From Cephalotrichum gorgonifer (Eukaryota > Ascomycota > Sordariomycetes > Microascales > Microascaceae): DNA of 64,000 nt. The position numbers were made by a program, and so were the translations under genes. The DNA lies in NCBI GenBank assembly GCA_900312665.1, contig ONZQ02000007.1, positions 637,156-701,155 of the forward strand, read 5' to 3'. Below are positions 37,311-49,556 of the stretch, piece after piece. The stretch's first letter is position 1; every line of letters begins with the position of its first letter. Below the pieces are notes generated by a model. That model ran no database searches and was not told the origin of the DNA. It saw only the letters and a program-made list of their open reading frames with translations.

Positions 37311-40004
37311 TCACCAGCCGTACAGCAGATTCGCCAGCCAGATAGCCCCGACGAAGAGCGCGACCCTGATCCTCACGTCCCCTAGGGGGGCCGTCCTCGC
37401 GGCGCCGATCTTCACCCGCTTCTCGCCCTTCTCCGCGCTCTCGACCGCCGACACGGCTGTGGGGCCTAGGACGAGCTCGATGGCCGCGCGCGTCGCCTCG
37501 CGGCACCCGGCCGCGAGCCAGAAGAACACGACGGGGATGCAGAGCTTCTGCGCCGTGACGAGGGCCTTGCCGAGGGCGCCGGGTGAGGAGGGCGACCAGA
37601 CGGAGAGGATGCTGGTCCCGCGGCCGGCGAGCCAGATGTGCTGGTGGAGGAGGTACGCCTCGAGGGCAATCTCCCCGAGGGCGGCGGGGAGGGCGAGGTA
37701 CGAGGACCGGAGGATGGGCGCCTGCGATCGGAGGTAGGTGCCCGTCACGATGGGGAGGTACGACAGGAAGGGGTGGAGGTTGTCGTAGGTGTCCTGGTAG
37801 TGTATCACGAAGTCGGAGAGGAGGAGCGTCGCGAGGGAGGCGAAGACGGTGAGGTTCGCGACCAGGAGGTAGCTGACGCGGATGCCCCCGACCCTCAGGA
37901 GCGTGCCGTCCGAGGCAGCGAGGATGAGGTCGTCGATGGCGGATTCCGCGGGGCCCTTGGTCCGCTGTCGCAGGGCATCCCCCGGGTTCCGGAGCTGGTG
38001 GGCGCGGTGGGCGAGGGCGGCCGCGAGGACCCCGATGAAGGGGGTCACGCGGTCCTCCGTGAGCAGGTGGCTTATCTTGGAGCTGTCGAAGGCGGAGCGG
38101 GAGAGCGTGTTGGTCAGGTTGACGAGCTCCCTGGCCAGGCCCGGCGGGAAGACGACGAGGTTGATCACCAGGGCGGCGGCCACGATCTTGGCGATCAGCA
38201 GGGCCACGTTGTCGTTGGAGGCCCTCCGGAAGGCGAGGGTAGCGTACGTTATCAGGAACCAGATGGAGATGAGCGGGGTGAAGTGGTACGCCGTCGCCGA
38301 GCTGGCGAGAGTGAAGGTGAGGAGGGCGTTGAGGAGGTTGAGCCTCAGGAGCACGGCCGCCACCCGGCGGAACGAGTAGTCGCGCGTCGAGAGGAAGTAC
38401 GTCGCGTGCCCGTAGGCGGAGAGGAAGTAGTAGACGGCGCCAATCATGCGCATCACCTTGTGGGAGAAGAGCGACGAGTCGCCGTCGAAGTAGTTCAGCA
38501 GGAGGACGGAGACCTGCATCCACCCCTTCCACTCGTCCGAGTGCTCGCGCGGGATGAAGCCCGGGACGACGCTCGTCGCACCACCTTCCAAATTCCGGAC
38601 CGAAGCAAAGGAAGCCGCCCAGAAGCCCAGGGTGAGGAGTGCGAAGGCGGCGCCGCTCCAGAGGCGGTCCGTCTTGATGGAGACGTGGGAGTTCTCCGCC
38701 ACGTAGGAGATGAGCGCAGCGAAGGCCAGCGGCGCAAGGGACTCCACCGCGGTGGACATCGCCATGGCCTCGCCGCGCCTCATAAACATTAGGGCCGTGG
38801 CGGCGACGCTGGCGAGAAGGATGCCGGCCTGCACGAGGCTGGGCGTGTCGTACGAGATGCAGCCCAGCGTCGCGGTGTGCACCATGTCCGTCTGCAGCCC
38901 GGCGTTGCAGTGCTCGTTGAGGATGACGGACATGGCCCTCTCGCGCACGTCCCTGCCGACGTGGATGCCGTCCTCGTTGTACGCGGGGGGGATGCCCTCG
39001 ACCATGTCGACGAAGACCCACGGTATGTGCGCCTGGGCGGCGTCGGGCAGGGCCCGCAGGTAGGCGTTCATGGCGTTGATCTTGTCGGGGGTTATCGTCT
39101 CCTTCCTGGCGGGCGTCAGGCGCTTGTAGTGCGGCACGGGGACGGGGAGCACGACGAGCTGGTTCGGCAGCCAGTTCGTCGAGCGGCCGGTGAGCCTCGG
39201 CTGCGACATCAGGAAGCTGCCCAGGTCTTCTTTCATGTACGGGAGGAGCTGGTCGACGCCGCGGCGGAAGAGCTGCATGTACTCGCCCTCGCCATGCCTC
39301 GCGGCCCAGAGGGCGGGCGTGCCGGCGATGAGCAGGGCGGGCGAGTCCCTGCGCCCGGTCCCGAACCTGGGCGGCTCGGACTCCTGGCGGAACCTACCCA
39401 GCTGGTCCCTGAAGTTGGTCGAGTTCAGCCAGGGGTCCCATATGAACTCCAGCTGCAGGCCCTCGGCCTCGAAGAGGAGGTCGGTGTGCTTGTTCTCGCT
39501 CAGGTAGAAGTCCAGGATGGCGATCTCCTGCTTGGTCTTGTCGAGGCGGGTGGCGGCGGCCCAGTAGAGCTGGCGGACCCAGGAGTCGCCGGCGAAGACG
39601 ACGCGGCGGCCCTTGACGCAGTCGCCGAAGTCGCCCTTGGTGTACTCGCGGAGCTTGCAGTTGTCAGGAGACCAACGGAGGTAGGGCCTGTTGGGGTCCT
39701 GGCTGGACCACGAGCCGGAGTGGAATACGGATTTGCATTTGTACGGGTCAAGGCGGACTGGAGGGGAGGTTTATATAGGTTAGTGGCAGGATGTGTTTGC
39801 GGAGGTAAGTAGGCGTTTCTGGTGGCCGTTTCCCAGTGTTTGGGAGGGAGAGGCTTCGGGTTGTGGTGGAGTGTACAAACCGTTGAAGAAGTACTGGAAC
39901 GCGGCAGACAAAAGCAAAAAGGCGAGAGCTAGGCGGACGACGAGCTGTCGTGTGGTCGAGAAGCCGACGGAGCCGGCTCCCGAGGGGATCTTCACCACCC
40001 CCAT
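37311..40004 (-). CDS. Cas1p-type polysaccharide O-acetyltransferase
   Basis: Two exons, 39881-40004 and 37311-39757, give 856 residues; the 123-nt intron has a GTTTGT donor and a CTAAC branch sequence. A signal anchor (about residues 21-40, LVVRLALAFLLLSAAFQYFF) leads into a lumenal SGNH/PC-esterase-like domain. Its nucleophile motif is FAGDSWVRQLYW (Ser100) and its acid/base motif is EDGIHVG (Asp304 and His307). The remaining two thirds are many hydrophobic segments typical of the Cas1/CASD1 acyltransferase module. In Cryptococcus, Cas1p is needed for O-acetylation of capsule glucuronoxylomannan; in animals, CASD1 acetylates sialic acid. The target in this fungus is presumably a cell-wall or secreted glycan (inference). 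The protein probably acts in the Golgi. The catalytic residues all appear intact. An in-frame ATG upstream at 40142 would add 46 residues, but the chosen start gives a normal signal anchor. Confidence 0.88.
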
Positions 40005-42494
40005 GTTGTACAGTCTGCTTCCACTTCCCACTTCCACTTCCACCAAGGAAGAGGGAAGAAGATATGGAGGGAAGAAGGGTGAGTGTATCCAAAAAAGAAC
40101 AAGAACAATAACAAGAAAACAGGTACTAGCTAAACCCAGCACATCCGGCAGTATTAATGAGAGGAGACACCACGAGAAGAATGAGGGTGTCGACGAGCTG
40201 GTAGCAGGGCCAGCTGTTCTTGATAATGGCCGGGGGCAACGGATCGTCGGGTTTCGCGGTGGTCAAAAAAATACCCAGGAGTGGAGCAGATCCAGGTACG
40301 AAAATACTTAAGGATAGTAAAATCCTACAACCTTACTCCGCAATGGAGTCAATAAGAGGATTTGATCACGCGACACCGTTTTGCTTGATTCCTACCTCAA
40401 GGGGGCGGAAGGAGCGAGCAGCTTCAGATAGGGCCACCTTTCCAGAGGCTAAACGGGGGAATAGGGGACTTTCCCCCCTTCTTGGCTCACACGCGGGAGG
40501 GTACATTATCTTAAAAGGGTGATACAAGATGCCGGATGGCGGCTTGGTCATGGCACCCGCCAAGAATCCCATCCCGCCAAGGCAGTACTGCCAAGGGATC
40601 AACGAGTTGTTTTTATCCTTGTATGGGAAGGTCGCACTTGGAAGCACTTTGGGGAAGGTTACCGAGTTGATGTATCCGGAATAAGGGTGGGGTCGATAAG
40701 ATTAAGATCCAACGGCGCGTCTCCCCTGCGGCTACTCAGAAGCAAGTATGGTGGGGATTAATCATCTCGGAACTGATCCCTTAACCGCCCAAGGGGAAGG
40801 AGAGGAAGAATATAAAGAAGTGACCGATAAATTGCTGAGGTGAAGGAATATTATATAATGCTAAATCATTCAGCTCGACGTCCATTTTGACAATAATGGG
40901 TCAGTGCGGAAGGAGATACCGGCCCCACGAACAGCAGTGCCATGTCGCACTCGGGCCGCCGCAGAGGTACCATACCGGCTAGTGAGGTACGGTCCAATGG
41001 GGACACGGACGGACTCCACAGGTCTCACTACCGCATTGCACAAGATCCGAACCGGTCTGGGGAGAAATGGTTCTCGAAGAACGAACAAGTGGGTCGAGAT
41101 AAGATAGCCGCAGTTGATGGACGAGGTAAAATTATCGTGTTCCAGATTTCCAGAGACAAACGCGGATAGCATTGGGCATACCCTCATCTATTAAGCGCGC
41201 CCTTCTAAAGTTGAGCATCACAAGTACATACATCTCAAGTGATGCATCATCTTGCTTTTTAGCTCAGCCAAACCGAATCTGGCCAGAGCCAAGCCCGAGT
41301 GACTAAGCCATCACACACATACACAATTGGCTTAGTCATCTAATAAAAAGTCTCTCGCACTAGATCGAAATCCGAAATCTTCCATTTTCTCACCTCCTCC
41401 TCATCGCACTTCGACCTCAGTCATAAGCACCGCCCCTGACGAGGCTCAACCGCCAGAGCCAAAAGCCGAGACTGGCACGAGCATCCCTCTCGACGGCTTC
41501 CGCCCGGCCCGTGTGCTTTGGGATACACGCCTCTCCCATCGCTGATCGGCGTGGCACCGGATCTAAATTCGATCCAGCCCCAACACATAGCCCTTCCAAG
41601 GACCACGATAAATGCTAACCCAAGGCCAAGCCACCCTGTCCACCCATCATAGCCCACGTAGATCCATCCGCTTGGGGGGGGGGGGGTTAGCGGACACGCG
41701 AAGAAGAAATTCGCGCAGACAAACGAGAAGGGAGGAAAGGAAAGAAAGAAAGCCGTCATTTGCCACGCTCGGTCAGCTCCGAACCTCCTGCTGATCTTGA
41801 GCCGGATGCCATCCCCCGTTCGCGCGTGTTCGCGGGCGGGGGTTCTGGTACCAGACGAAGAGTGAAACTCCGACGGCGTTTTTTGAGTACGGGACCTGAA
41901 GTTTTCTAACACGTGAAGGCTTCCCGTAATTTATCTGCTCGTCACATGTGAAAACCCGAGGTTTACTTTGCTTGTTTCTTGGGGAGTATTATGTAGTATG
42001 TGTTTATAGTAGGTTAGATGGCAAACGTTGCTTCGTTTGTCATTAACCGTCCCTTCTATTCTGATCTTGTGGGCGGGAGCCCGAGTGTTCTATCTGAAGC
42101 ATCCGTATGTAGTGTAGTATGAAGTCGTAAACCGAGGTGTGACTCCTCTGCGGTGTTTGTCGTTAATCCTTGAATGCAAAACGCCTTGCTCTGCCTTCCA
42201 TGTCGTGGAAGTATGTCGTACTCCTAGGTACGCCGGACCCAAGTCCATCGCCGAGTCATGAGAACCCAAAAGCTGGGTTCTGCCAAAAAAAAATGCATCC
42301 GTACCAGGTCGTAACCAGGTGTAAACCGTCCATCCCATGTCCATCCATGCCCTTGCCCTGTCCCATAAAACCCCCTGGTGTCAAATATGTACTCCGAACA
42401 AACAACAGCCTCACTTCCTCCCTCCCCCCTCTCTCTCCCAGCTATATCGGCCAAAGGGAGGGAGGGGGGCCGGAATCCTTACATCCCCCTCGCC
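40005..42494. other. Intergenic region without a supported gene
   Basis: Contains the promoter of the Cas1-type gene at the left. The rest shows no gene-like reading frame, codon bias or splice chain. A 13-G run lies at 41674-41686. Confidence 0.55.
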
Positions 42495-42908
42495 TCACTC
42501 TAGGCAGAGGCTATTCCTCCTCGACGTCATCGGACTTATCCCCTCGGTCTCCCAGTCCCTACTGAGTCTCCTCGAGGCGCCAAACGTCATGGTGTACTCG
42601 CCAAACACCCGCTGGTACCTCAGGTTCGCCTCCGTCAGCGGCTTCTCCCTCGGGTCCGGGCTCTCCACCCTCTTCTCGCTGCCGCCCGACCCCCGGCTGC
42701 TGGCACCGCTGGCCTTGGAACCGGAGAAGCGGCCGCGGGAGGAGCGGGGGGAGCCGAAGGAGAAGTTGGCGAGGCGGGAGGAGAGCTTCACCTCTGGGCT
42801 CGAGGCGGATGTGGAGGCGGATGTGGAGGTCGACAGCGAGTGCGTCGGGGAGGGGGAGGGGGGCCCGGACCTGCGGAGGGCGCGGCGGACTTTCTCGCGG
42901 ATAGGCAT
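42495..42908 (-). CDS. Small Ser/Arg-rich protein of unknown function
   Basis: Single open frame of 137 residues. It begins MPIREKVRRALRRSG, continues through a long Ser/Thr-rich low-complexity stretch, and ends with a more ordered segment LTEANLRYQRVFGEYTMTF followed by several Arg-Ser pairs. Small proteins with a basic start, a Ser-rich middle and a conserved C-terminal motif are common in Sordariomycetes, but I cannot name a family. The Arg-x-x-Ser sites suggest phosphorylation by basophilic kinases (inference). The 5' flank carries GA/GT and GGGCGT repeats. Introns in the flanking sequence cannot be excluded. A chance frame is possible, but the codon use looks coding. Confidence 0.55.
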   Translation of the reverse strand: MPIREKVRRALRRSGPPSPSPTHSLSTSTSASTSASSPEVKLSSRLANFSFGSPRSSRGRFSGSKASGASSRGSGGSEKRVESPDPREKPLTEANLRYQRVFGEYTMTFGASRRLSRDWETEGISPMTSRRNSLCLE

Positions 42909-43110
42909 TTTGGAAGGGTTCGTTTTCTTTCGGTGTGTGTAGTAGGTGGTGTATCGTCGCGAGAGCGCTCTTTGTCTTTCTTCCTTGCTTGTGCTGCCCC
43001 TACAGGATCTCTATGACTCGTTTTCGTCTCGGTGGCTGAGCGAGTGACGTCGGCTCTCCTTTTTTGGTAGTTGTGGTGTTATTGGTGACGAGACATAACT
43101 CTTCCGTTCA

Positions 43111-43140
43111 GGAGAGAGAGAGAGTGTGTGTGTGTGTGAG
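43111..43140. repeat. Compound (GA)n-(GT)n microsatellite
   Basis: GA dinucleotides pass into GT dinucleotides, the same compound order as at 12.39 kb. It lies about 200 bases upstream of the small Ser-rich gene. Confidence 0.85.
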
Positions 43141-43191
43141 AAAGAGAGGCGATCCCCAACCTTTCTTCAGGTGAAGAGGAGCGTTGGGCGC

Positions 43192-43230
43192 TGGGCGTGG
43201 GCGTGGGCGTGGGCGCGGACGTGGACGTGG
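43192..43230. repeat. (GGGCGT)n hexamer repeat
   Basis: About three perfect GGGCGT units are followed by diverged GGACGT units. They lie upstream of the small Ser-rich gene. Confidence 0.8.
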
Positions 43231-44033
43231 GGGTGATGAAGACCGAACGTGGTGTCGAAAGGAGGATTAAAACCCGCCCAGCCAGGTCCAGGTTTTGGGG
43301 TTCCGTAACGTACTTGTACTCGAACAACAAACCGCCGGTGGGAGATTCGAAAAGAGAGAAAGAGGTGGCGTTCGGCACTAGGACGGACGGGGGGGGGGGG
43401 GGCGTTTCCACGGAGGGGGCGTTTCCTTGGGCGGACTATTCGGCCCTAACAGACGGCGAACTGCGGACGTTCGCTCCGGTGGTGGTATAATGGTACTTCT
43501 TCGAGGCATTATTTCGTACTACTCTTAACCCGAACTGGCAATTCGCCCCACCAACGATAAGCCCCCGCCCCTTCCAATTGAGCAAAGAGTCCCACTCCCC
43601 CCTTCCCCACCCGATGCACCCACCTGTGGCACCCTACCAAACGCAACACCGATCCCCAACCTGCCTTACCTGGCACCTCCACGAAACGCCACACTGGCTC
43701 GCCCAAGAACACTCTGTACAGGGTACAAAGTGTTCTTTTCGGGCATGACGACCCGCCCGTCAGCCCGTGACACCCCCCCTTCCTCCCCCCAAGTTCTCGG
43801 CCGAGAACAAGGGTGAAGAGGCCGACAGATCTGCAGATAAACCAAGAGACTGAGCTGAGAGAGACAATCTTCGGAAAAGGATAGGATAATAGGATATTTA
43901 CTCCCGATATTACGTGAATTTCTTTATCTCTTTCCGTCCGTTCCTCCCGCCCTTCTAGGCCGCCGACCGCTTATCTTCAACTGGTCTATTCATACAATAA
44001 TCGTTGGCGGAGTCGTAATCGCTGCGCACAGAG

Positions 44034-44070
44034 AGTACGTACTACGTACGAAGTACGAGTTACTCGTACA
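44034..44070. repeat. GTAC-rich palindrome cluster
   Basis: Six GTAC or near-GTAC blocks within 37 bases, including TACGTACGAAGTAC and TACGAGTTACTCGTAC. This is the densest example of the TACNNGTA-type motif family scattered through the intergenic DNA of this window. Confidence 0.7.
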
Positions 44071-45313
44071 AAGATCCAACCCAAGAGGCCCATTCTCCGC
44101 AGCACTAGGTAATTACCAGCTCCTTGGAGCACGTTACCGAGACCGCTTTCGGTCTGGCCGGATGGTGGGGTTGAAACTCGGCGGTACCGTGTTACAAGCC
44201 CTTGGTATTACTTGTACTCGCAGGAGGCGAAAGCCGCCACCAACCACGCTGCCTCGCCCAGTTCCTAGTTTCCCAGTTCCATTTACTCAGTACATGTATT
44301 TGCACGTTTCCTGCTTACTTGTCGTCGTAACGGTACTGGTGCCATGGCGGTACTTCTCCATCCACCACCAACCCGCAGAACCACCCTCCCTCCTCCTTCC
44401 TCTTCTAGTACCATTCGAGTCATAGGACACCGAAGCAGAGCCGAGGAAAGCCCAGCTCAGACAAAGAGGGGCGGAGGTGGTACCCCCCGTGTGGATGAGG
44501 TGCTAGGGACAAAAAGGGAGCAAGCTGATTCGCCCGCCGCCAAAGGATGCACTACTGCTGAGCGGAATGGGAAGGTTACATTGGTCCATGTTTCTAGACT
44601 TCTAGAAGGCGCCGCGCCGCACCAGGGATGGACGGTGTGATGGTGTGAAGGAAAGGCCTAGAAAATCTGCCCCGTGGCGTCTCGGCTACCACGAAACCCC
44701 CAAAAATAACATGAAATGAAAAAAAAAATATACTAACAAAAAGATGAAGAAGGAGAGGACGAAACAAACAAAGAGAAAAGAGTGAGCCCGAGCCTGGTCC
44801 TGCCACTGCCCCTCCAACCGATGTTTGTCCGATTAGTCGACCGGAGTATTGAACCTTGTTTCCCACTACAGTGGAGCTGGTTCTGGCTTGGAAACAGAAG
44901 ATGTTGGGCAGTGTGGACCCTTACCATGGATAGACCGACTGAAGAGGGAAAGACGACCGGGGAGTGTGTGTGGAGAAGTGCGAGGTGCCCACGCTGGCGA
45001 TCCCGGCATTAGATGCCCGTTACATGTGCCCACCCGTGGTAACCACACGCTAGATAGTATCCACTCCTCCTCGCTCGGTAGCGTATGAGAAACCTCATCG
45101 TCGCCCCTGACGCCAGAACTCCTCGGAAGCAGCCATTCTTGCGTGTACGAGCAGTCTTGCCTCTAGTTCTTAACTTAATAGTATCAAAACTCTAACCCAG
45201 GGCAAAGAAACTCTAGAACAGGGAAACAAACCCTAAACAGAACATTTGGTAAACGCCACCGTCTCAAAAAAAAAAAAAGGCGCCGTAATCAGCCCGGAGA
45301 CGCGTACTCCGTT

Positions 45314-47163
45314 TCACCAAGACACGCACTCACCCCCAAACACGCCGGCAGCCGCGCTCCCCAGCCCGCCGGCGGCGGCTATGCCCCAGGCCAGCGCGGC
45401 AGACTCCCACTCCACTGCCCCATCCTCCTCCCCCACGTGCAACGGCTGCTCGTTCGCCGGCTCCTCCAAGTCGACCTTGACCTCCCCTACAGCGCCAGTC
45501 TTGCGGGGCCTGCCCCTCCTCCGAGCCGGCCGTGGCTCATAGCTTTGGTCCCGCGCCGGCGCCGTAGCTTCGCTTTCGGCCCGTAGCTCTTCCGCCAGAA
45601 GCGCCCTTGCATCCGTCGTTTCGGGGGGCGGGGCCCTGGGTCTGGATGCCGGGGACAGAGACCCGTTGTAGAACGGCACGGAGGACCGGAGCACGTCCCT
45701 CGCGTCAATCGCCCTCACCGCCGCCCACAGGCCGAGGCTCAGCGCGGAGAGCAGCACGTCCCGGCTCGCGCCGGCGACGACGGGGTGGCCGTGGCCCGCG
45801 CTGAGTATCTTGCCGAACCCGAGCGTCGTCCGATCCCACGCGTCTCTTCTCTCCGTGTCGACGAGCATCACGCCGCTGTGCCGGTGGTCGTGGTCGAGGA
45901 CCGAGCCGGATAGGAGGCTGCGGAGGCTGATGCTGCCGTGCAGGACGAGGCTTGCGGCGGATATGACTTGGAAGAGGGCCGTGAAGGAGCTGCGCGCGTG
46001 GTGGGGGTGATGATGCACCGTGCCCCACGATTTAGGGACCACCATCGGCAGGAGGAGGGGTACGAAGGTCAGGGCTCGAGTGAGCAGGACCTGTCGTGCC
46101 AGGGACAGGGTCACTACTAGGGGAAGGGGGAAGCACAGAGACAGCGCGCTAAACGCGTATGAGATGAGGAACAGCCCCGGATGTGGGCACCAATTGAGTG
46201 GTTTGGGCGGAGAGATCGCGTCTCGGATCGCGGCACGCCTAATATCGGGACAATGCAATGTTAATAAAGATGCTCCTCGTTGTTAGGTCTCCGGGGGAAA
46301 GAAGGATGCAAAGCGAACCTCGAGGCTGGCAGCCCATCATTCGCGATCGCGACAACGGGACGTGGAGTAAGTAGCAGCGCAAGGTAGAACAGGTTCTGCC
46401 CGAAGGAGAGGCCCACGAGATGTGCGAGTCCCAGATACGCCCACGTGAAGGGAACACGTCGTCCCCGACCCTCGATCGCGAGGAGAAGTGTCCACGGCAG
46501 TACGCCCAGGTCGAGCTGGCGGCCCCACCACTGTCTCTTCACCCTCTCCGCGCCGATTTCCCAAGCGTCGGCGTAGATTGGCACGTCGCCTAGCCAGCGC
46601 GCAACGTTATCCAGCATCGGATTCCGCGCGAGGGAGAACGCGAACACCCCATTCTCGCCCCAGAACCTACACACACGCGCACCCGTCAGAAAAAAAAGGC
46701 AACTAGACCAAAACTCAAGTAACTAAAACATCTTCCTCCCCTTCCGTCTACACAGATGTAAGTGAGCGTATCTTTCAGGCAGGTCGACGCCGTGCTCGCC
46801 CGCCCAGACCTTGTACGACAGGACGAGGTACGTGACGCCCGCATATGCCGCCTGCAACAGGCCCGCGAGAGCCAAGGCCGCAAAGAGCGCCACGAGTCGT
46901 CCGCGGCGCGAATAATAACGCGATATCGTCTCCCGGGCTGCTGGCGTGAGCTGGAGGTAAGACCGGCGGAGGCTCCGTACGACGGCGGAGATTAGGCACG
47001 CGGCGAGGAGGACGTGCACGACCGGGGCGGAGAGTGGGGCGTAAAAATAGCTACATTAAGGTGGAGCGGAGCGGGTCAGTCCGGGATTTTCGGCTCGGAG
47101 GACGGAGTCTTAAGAGCGGCGAGTGGGGGCGGTGAGTGTGAGTTACCTGGGCTTGTCAGCCAT
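45314..47163 (-). CDS. Multi-span membrane protein of unknown function
   Basis: Four exons (47147-47163, 46754-47050, 46319-46666, 45314-46238) give 528 residues; introns of 96, 87 and 80 nt all join in phase 2. The first exon holds only five full codons (MADKP). Hydrophobic segments occur near residues 12-28 (VVHVLLAACLISAVV), 50-80 (LVALFAALALAGLLQAAYAG), 155-215 and 240-300, with further short ones at the C-terminus ending in a Gly/Ala-rich helix. Around the first loop it reads TYLVLSYKVWAGEHG, a sequence type I associate with a conserved family of fungal integral membrane proteins without assigned function. Between the last two hydrophobic regions is a hydrophilic loop with an AT-hook-like RRRGRPRK at 460-467, unusual for a membrane protein. 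The substrate is unknown; I do not infer transport activity. Confidence 0.72.
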
Positions 47164-47959
47164 CTCTGCGGGTGCCATGCCATGTATTGAGCATGGATGT
47201 AATTGTATCAATATCCGGGGTGTTCGATGACAAGGTTGCCTCGTTGTTTATGTTGATTTTTTGAAAGGGGGGGGAGGGGAGAGGTTACACTGGAGGGTCA
47301 ATGGTTGGTCTTGGAATGGAGATGGTGGGCACGCCTGGCGTTGATAAAGGGAGAAGGCGCGTCTGGGCCACAAGACGTGTACAAGTATACAAAGACAAAC
47401 AAAACATTAGAACATTCCGCAATCCGAGGCAATAAGCACAAACAGCCCGCCACCTACCAATGTCCGTCCCTCCTTGCAAATCGTCTCTTTACGCTTGCCG
47501 TGGCCGCCGCGCGCCAATGCCCGTTGTCTCTACACTCCGAAACTCCAGCGGCGATTCAAGATATTCCTGGTACACTCCGACACTAAAACTTAAGTTGAGC
47601 AAGCGAGCTAGCATTCGTTAGAATATGAGTGCAAGTCAATAGCGCCCGTGGAGGGTAAGTATTATCGTCGTGGTTTATGGCAGATCGAACCAAGATGCGG
47701 CTCGAAAGCACTCGAAGCCCTTGAACAGGGGCTGCAATGATTTAATTATCGTGCTATAAGTCACCTCAGTATAAAGAAAACTCTGGTTTATAATAAAAAT
47801 TTGTCAAATTACCGCTATGATAGAACCTGAACTCCGAATACCCCATTTCGCTGTCGATGTATAAAAAAACAAACCCTCGCTCTTTTCTCCCTCCCCTCAA
47901 CCACACTTCCACGTATCCACCCACCCATCATTCCACATGGCCCCGGTGAGACCCGGCGC
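47164..47959. other. Intergenic region
   Basis: Holds the promoter of the membrane-protein gene at its left and the presumed 3' UTR of the F-box-type gene at its right; the segment near 47.75-47.87 kb is AT-rich. No gene is seen. Confidence 0.55.
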
Positions 47960-49556
47960 CTAGGAGACGGCGGAAACCACCGGGATAGGCCCATCTTTGG
48001 GGTCCGCAGCCACTCGCTCCATCCGAACCTGCAGAATCCTCTGGTCCCTCTTCGCGACAGCGGCCCAGGCGTCCAGAACCCACTCGAGGGGCTTAAACTC
48101 GAACGAGCTCGAGAAGACGATCTCGGCGCCTTCGTCGCCGACCTCGTAGCGCAGCCTGTGCTTCCCAGCCCACATAGTAGGCCGCTGGCTGATGGTCATG
48201 CGCCGTAGGCTCGGCATGTACATGGCCAGCCGGGCGGCCGAGAAGGCGATGTTCTGGCGCCACTGTCGCGTGACCTCCTGGTCGTTGAAGTCGTGCGAGT
48301 CCTTGTACCAGTCGGACTTGTACATGAACGACGCGTAGTGAAAGTCGACGGTCTCGAGGTACTTGTAGACGGGGAGGTCAGGAGGGTTGAGAGGGACGAT
48401 GCCCCTATCCTCGGAGCTCGCCGGCCACACGGGACCGAGGAGCTCCCTAATCTTGATTAAGTCTCGAATGCTCAGGTGTCGGATGTGTGGGGATAGGTTT
48501 CGGAGGCCGAGGCACAACTTCTCCCCGCAATCCTTCTCTGAGGCAACCTCGTGAGGCAACGCCCTCCATTCTGTGTTGTTTTGGCCCCGGAGGATGAGTG
48601 ACTCCAAGGCAGGGGGCCATCGTACTATATAGCCACCGAATTCTATGGCCTGTCAGAATTCGATGATCCGTAGTCTTGACCACCCAAGGTGGGTGTTAGG
48701 TTAGGTTGGGGGCTTTGAGGGGGAAATAGTGAAAGAGAAGCAGAGAACAATCCCCTCAGGAATAAGGTCTAGGAATCTACAGCGGGGGTAACTCACGCGA
48801 AAAGTATAGATTCCTCAGCAAGAGCCGCTGCTCCTTCGATAGAGTCAGAGATACTTGTCGAACACAGGGCAGGGCCGATATGATTTCCCCGTAGGCGCCG
48901 GGAACGATGGTGCGGCGGCCAACGGCGCCCGCGGTGAACGAGGTGACGGCATAGGCGGGCCTCAGCAGACCGACCACCCGGGCCTCCTCGTCCTGGCCTA
49001 TGAAGTCCAGGGCCGAGTCGAGGAAGCGCCGGTCCCCGATGTCCGTCATGTTCCACCTGCGGCTCTCCCAGAGCGGGAAGGGCATGTTTCTGAAGTCGCT
49101 GGGACTCGAGACGGACATCTCGAGGCTGACGCCTCCGGGGCACACTTCCTCCGGCTCCCACTCGTTCATGATTTCAAAGAAGCGGCATACTGTCTTTGTG
49201 AAGTTGCCGTTGTTCTCCAGCTGCACGGCCCACGACTCCTTCTCCGTGCACGGGTCGCAGGGGTACGGGGGCAGCCGGACATGGAGGAGGATGTGCCTCA
49301 CACGACGGCGCCTCTCTGCGGTAACGTACCGGGCAAAGTCGTCCAGTCTGCCGATGTGGACGCAGAGGGAGGAGAAGGTCGTGCGTTCCAGGACGTATCT
49401 CCACTCGCGACATACGGAGGCATACGAGGCTAGCGACAGGCTAGGTCGTCGATCCAGGGGACTGAGATAGTCGTGGTTAAAGGCATACTTTTCCGCCAGG
49501 AAGCTCAGGACGAGCTCCCGGAGCTCGGCGGGCAGGTGGATGAAGGTGGTGGGCAT
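47960..49556 (-). CDS. F-box-type protein, fungal-specific
   Basis: Two exons, 48797-49556 and 47960-48642, give 480 residues; the 154-nt intron has donor GTGAGT and acceptor CATAG, joined in phase 1. The start, FIHLPAELRELVLSFLAE, followed by SLASYASVCREWRYVLERTTF, matches the F-box pattern (Leu-Pro-x-Glu-hydrophobic, then a Cys-Arg-x-Trp helix) of many filamentous-fungal F-box-like proteins. The rest contains repeated short hydrophobic-strand segments (LSLTLSKEQ, ALESLILRG, HIRHLSIRDL, YLETVDFHY), as in degenerate leucine-rich-repeat-type F-box partners. Expected role: substrate adaptor of an SCF ubiquitin ligase that binds Skp1 through the N-terminal segment; the substrate is unknown. The junction gives FGGYIVRWPPALESL, which reads smoothly across the intron. 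Confidence 0.75.

Larger units (their letters stand above)
42909..45313. other. Intergenic region with simple repeats
   Basis: No supported gene. Contains a GA/GT microsatellite near 43.1 kb, a GGGCGT-type repeat near 43.2 kb, a 14-G run at 43389-43402, and a strikingly palindromic GTAC-rich cluster at 44034-44070. The right end holds the presumed 3' UTR of the leftward membrane-protein gene. Confidence 0.5.

Noticed and set aside
37237..39812. Long open frames over the Cas1-type gene in other frames (594, 384 and 311 codons)
   Set aside because: They are products of GC-rich third positions in the real gene. They are highly repetitive in Arg/Gly/Glu/Val, lack domains, and overlap an exon with intact catalytic motifs.
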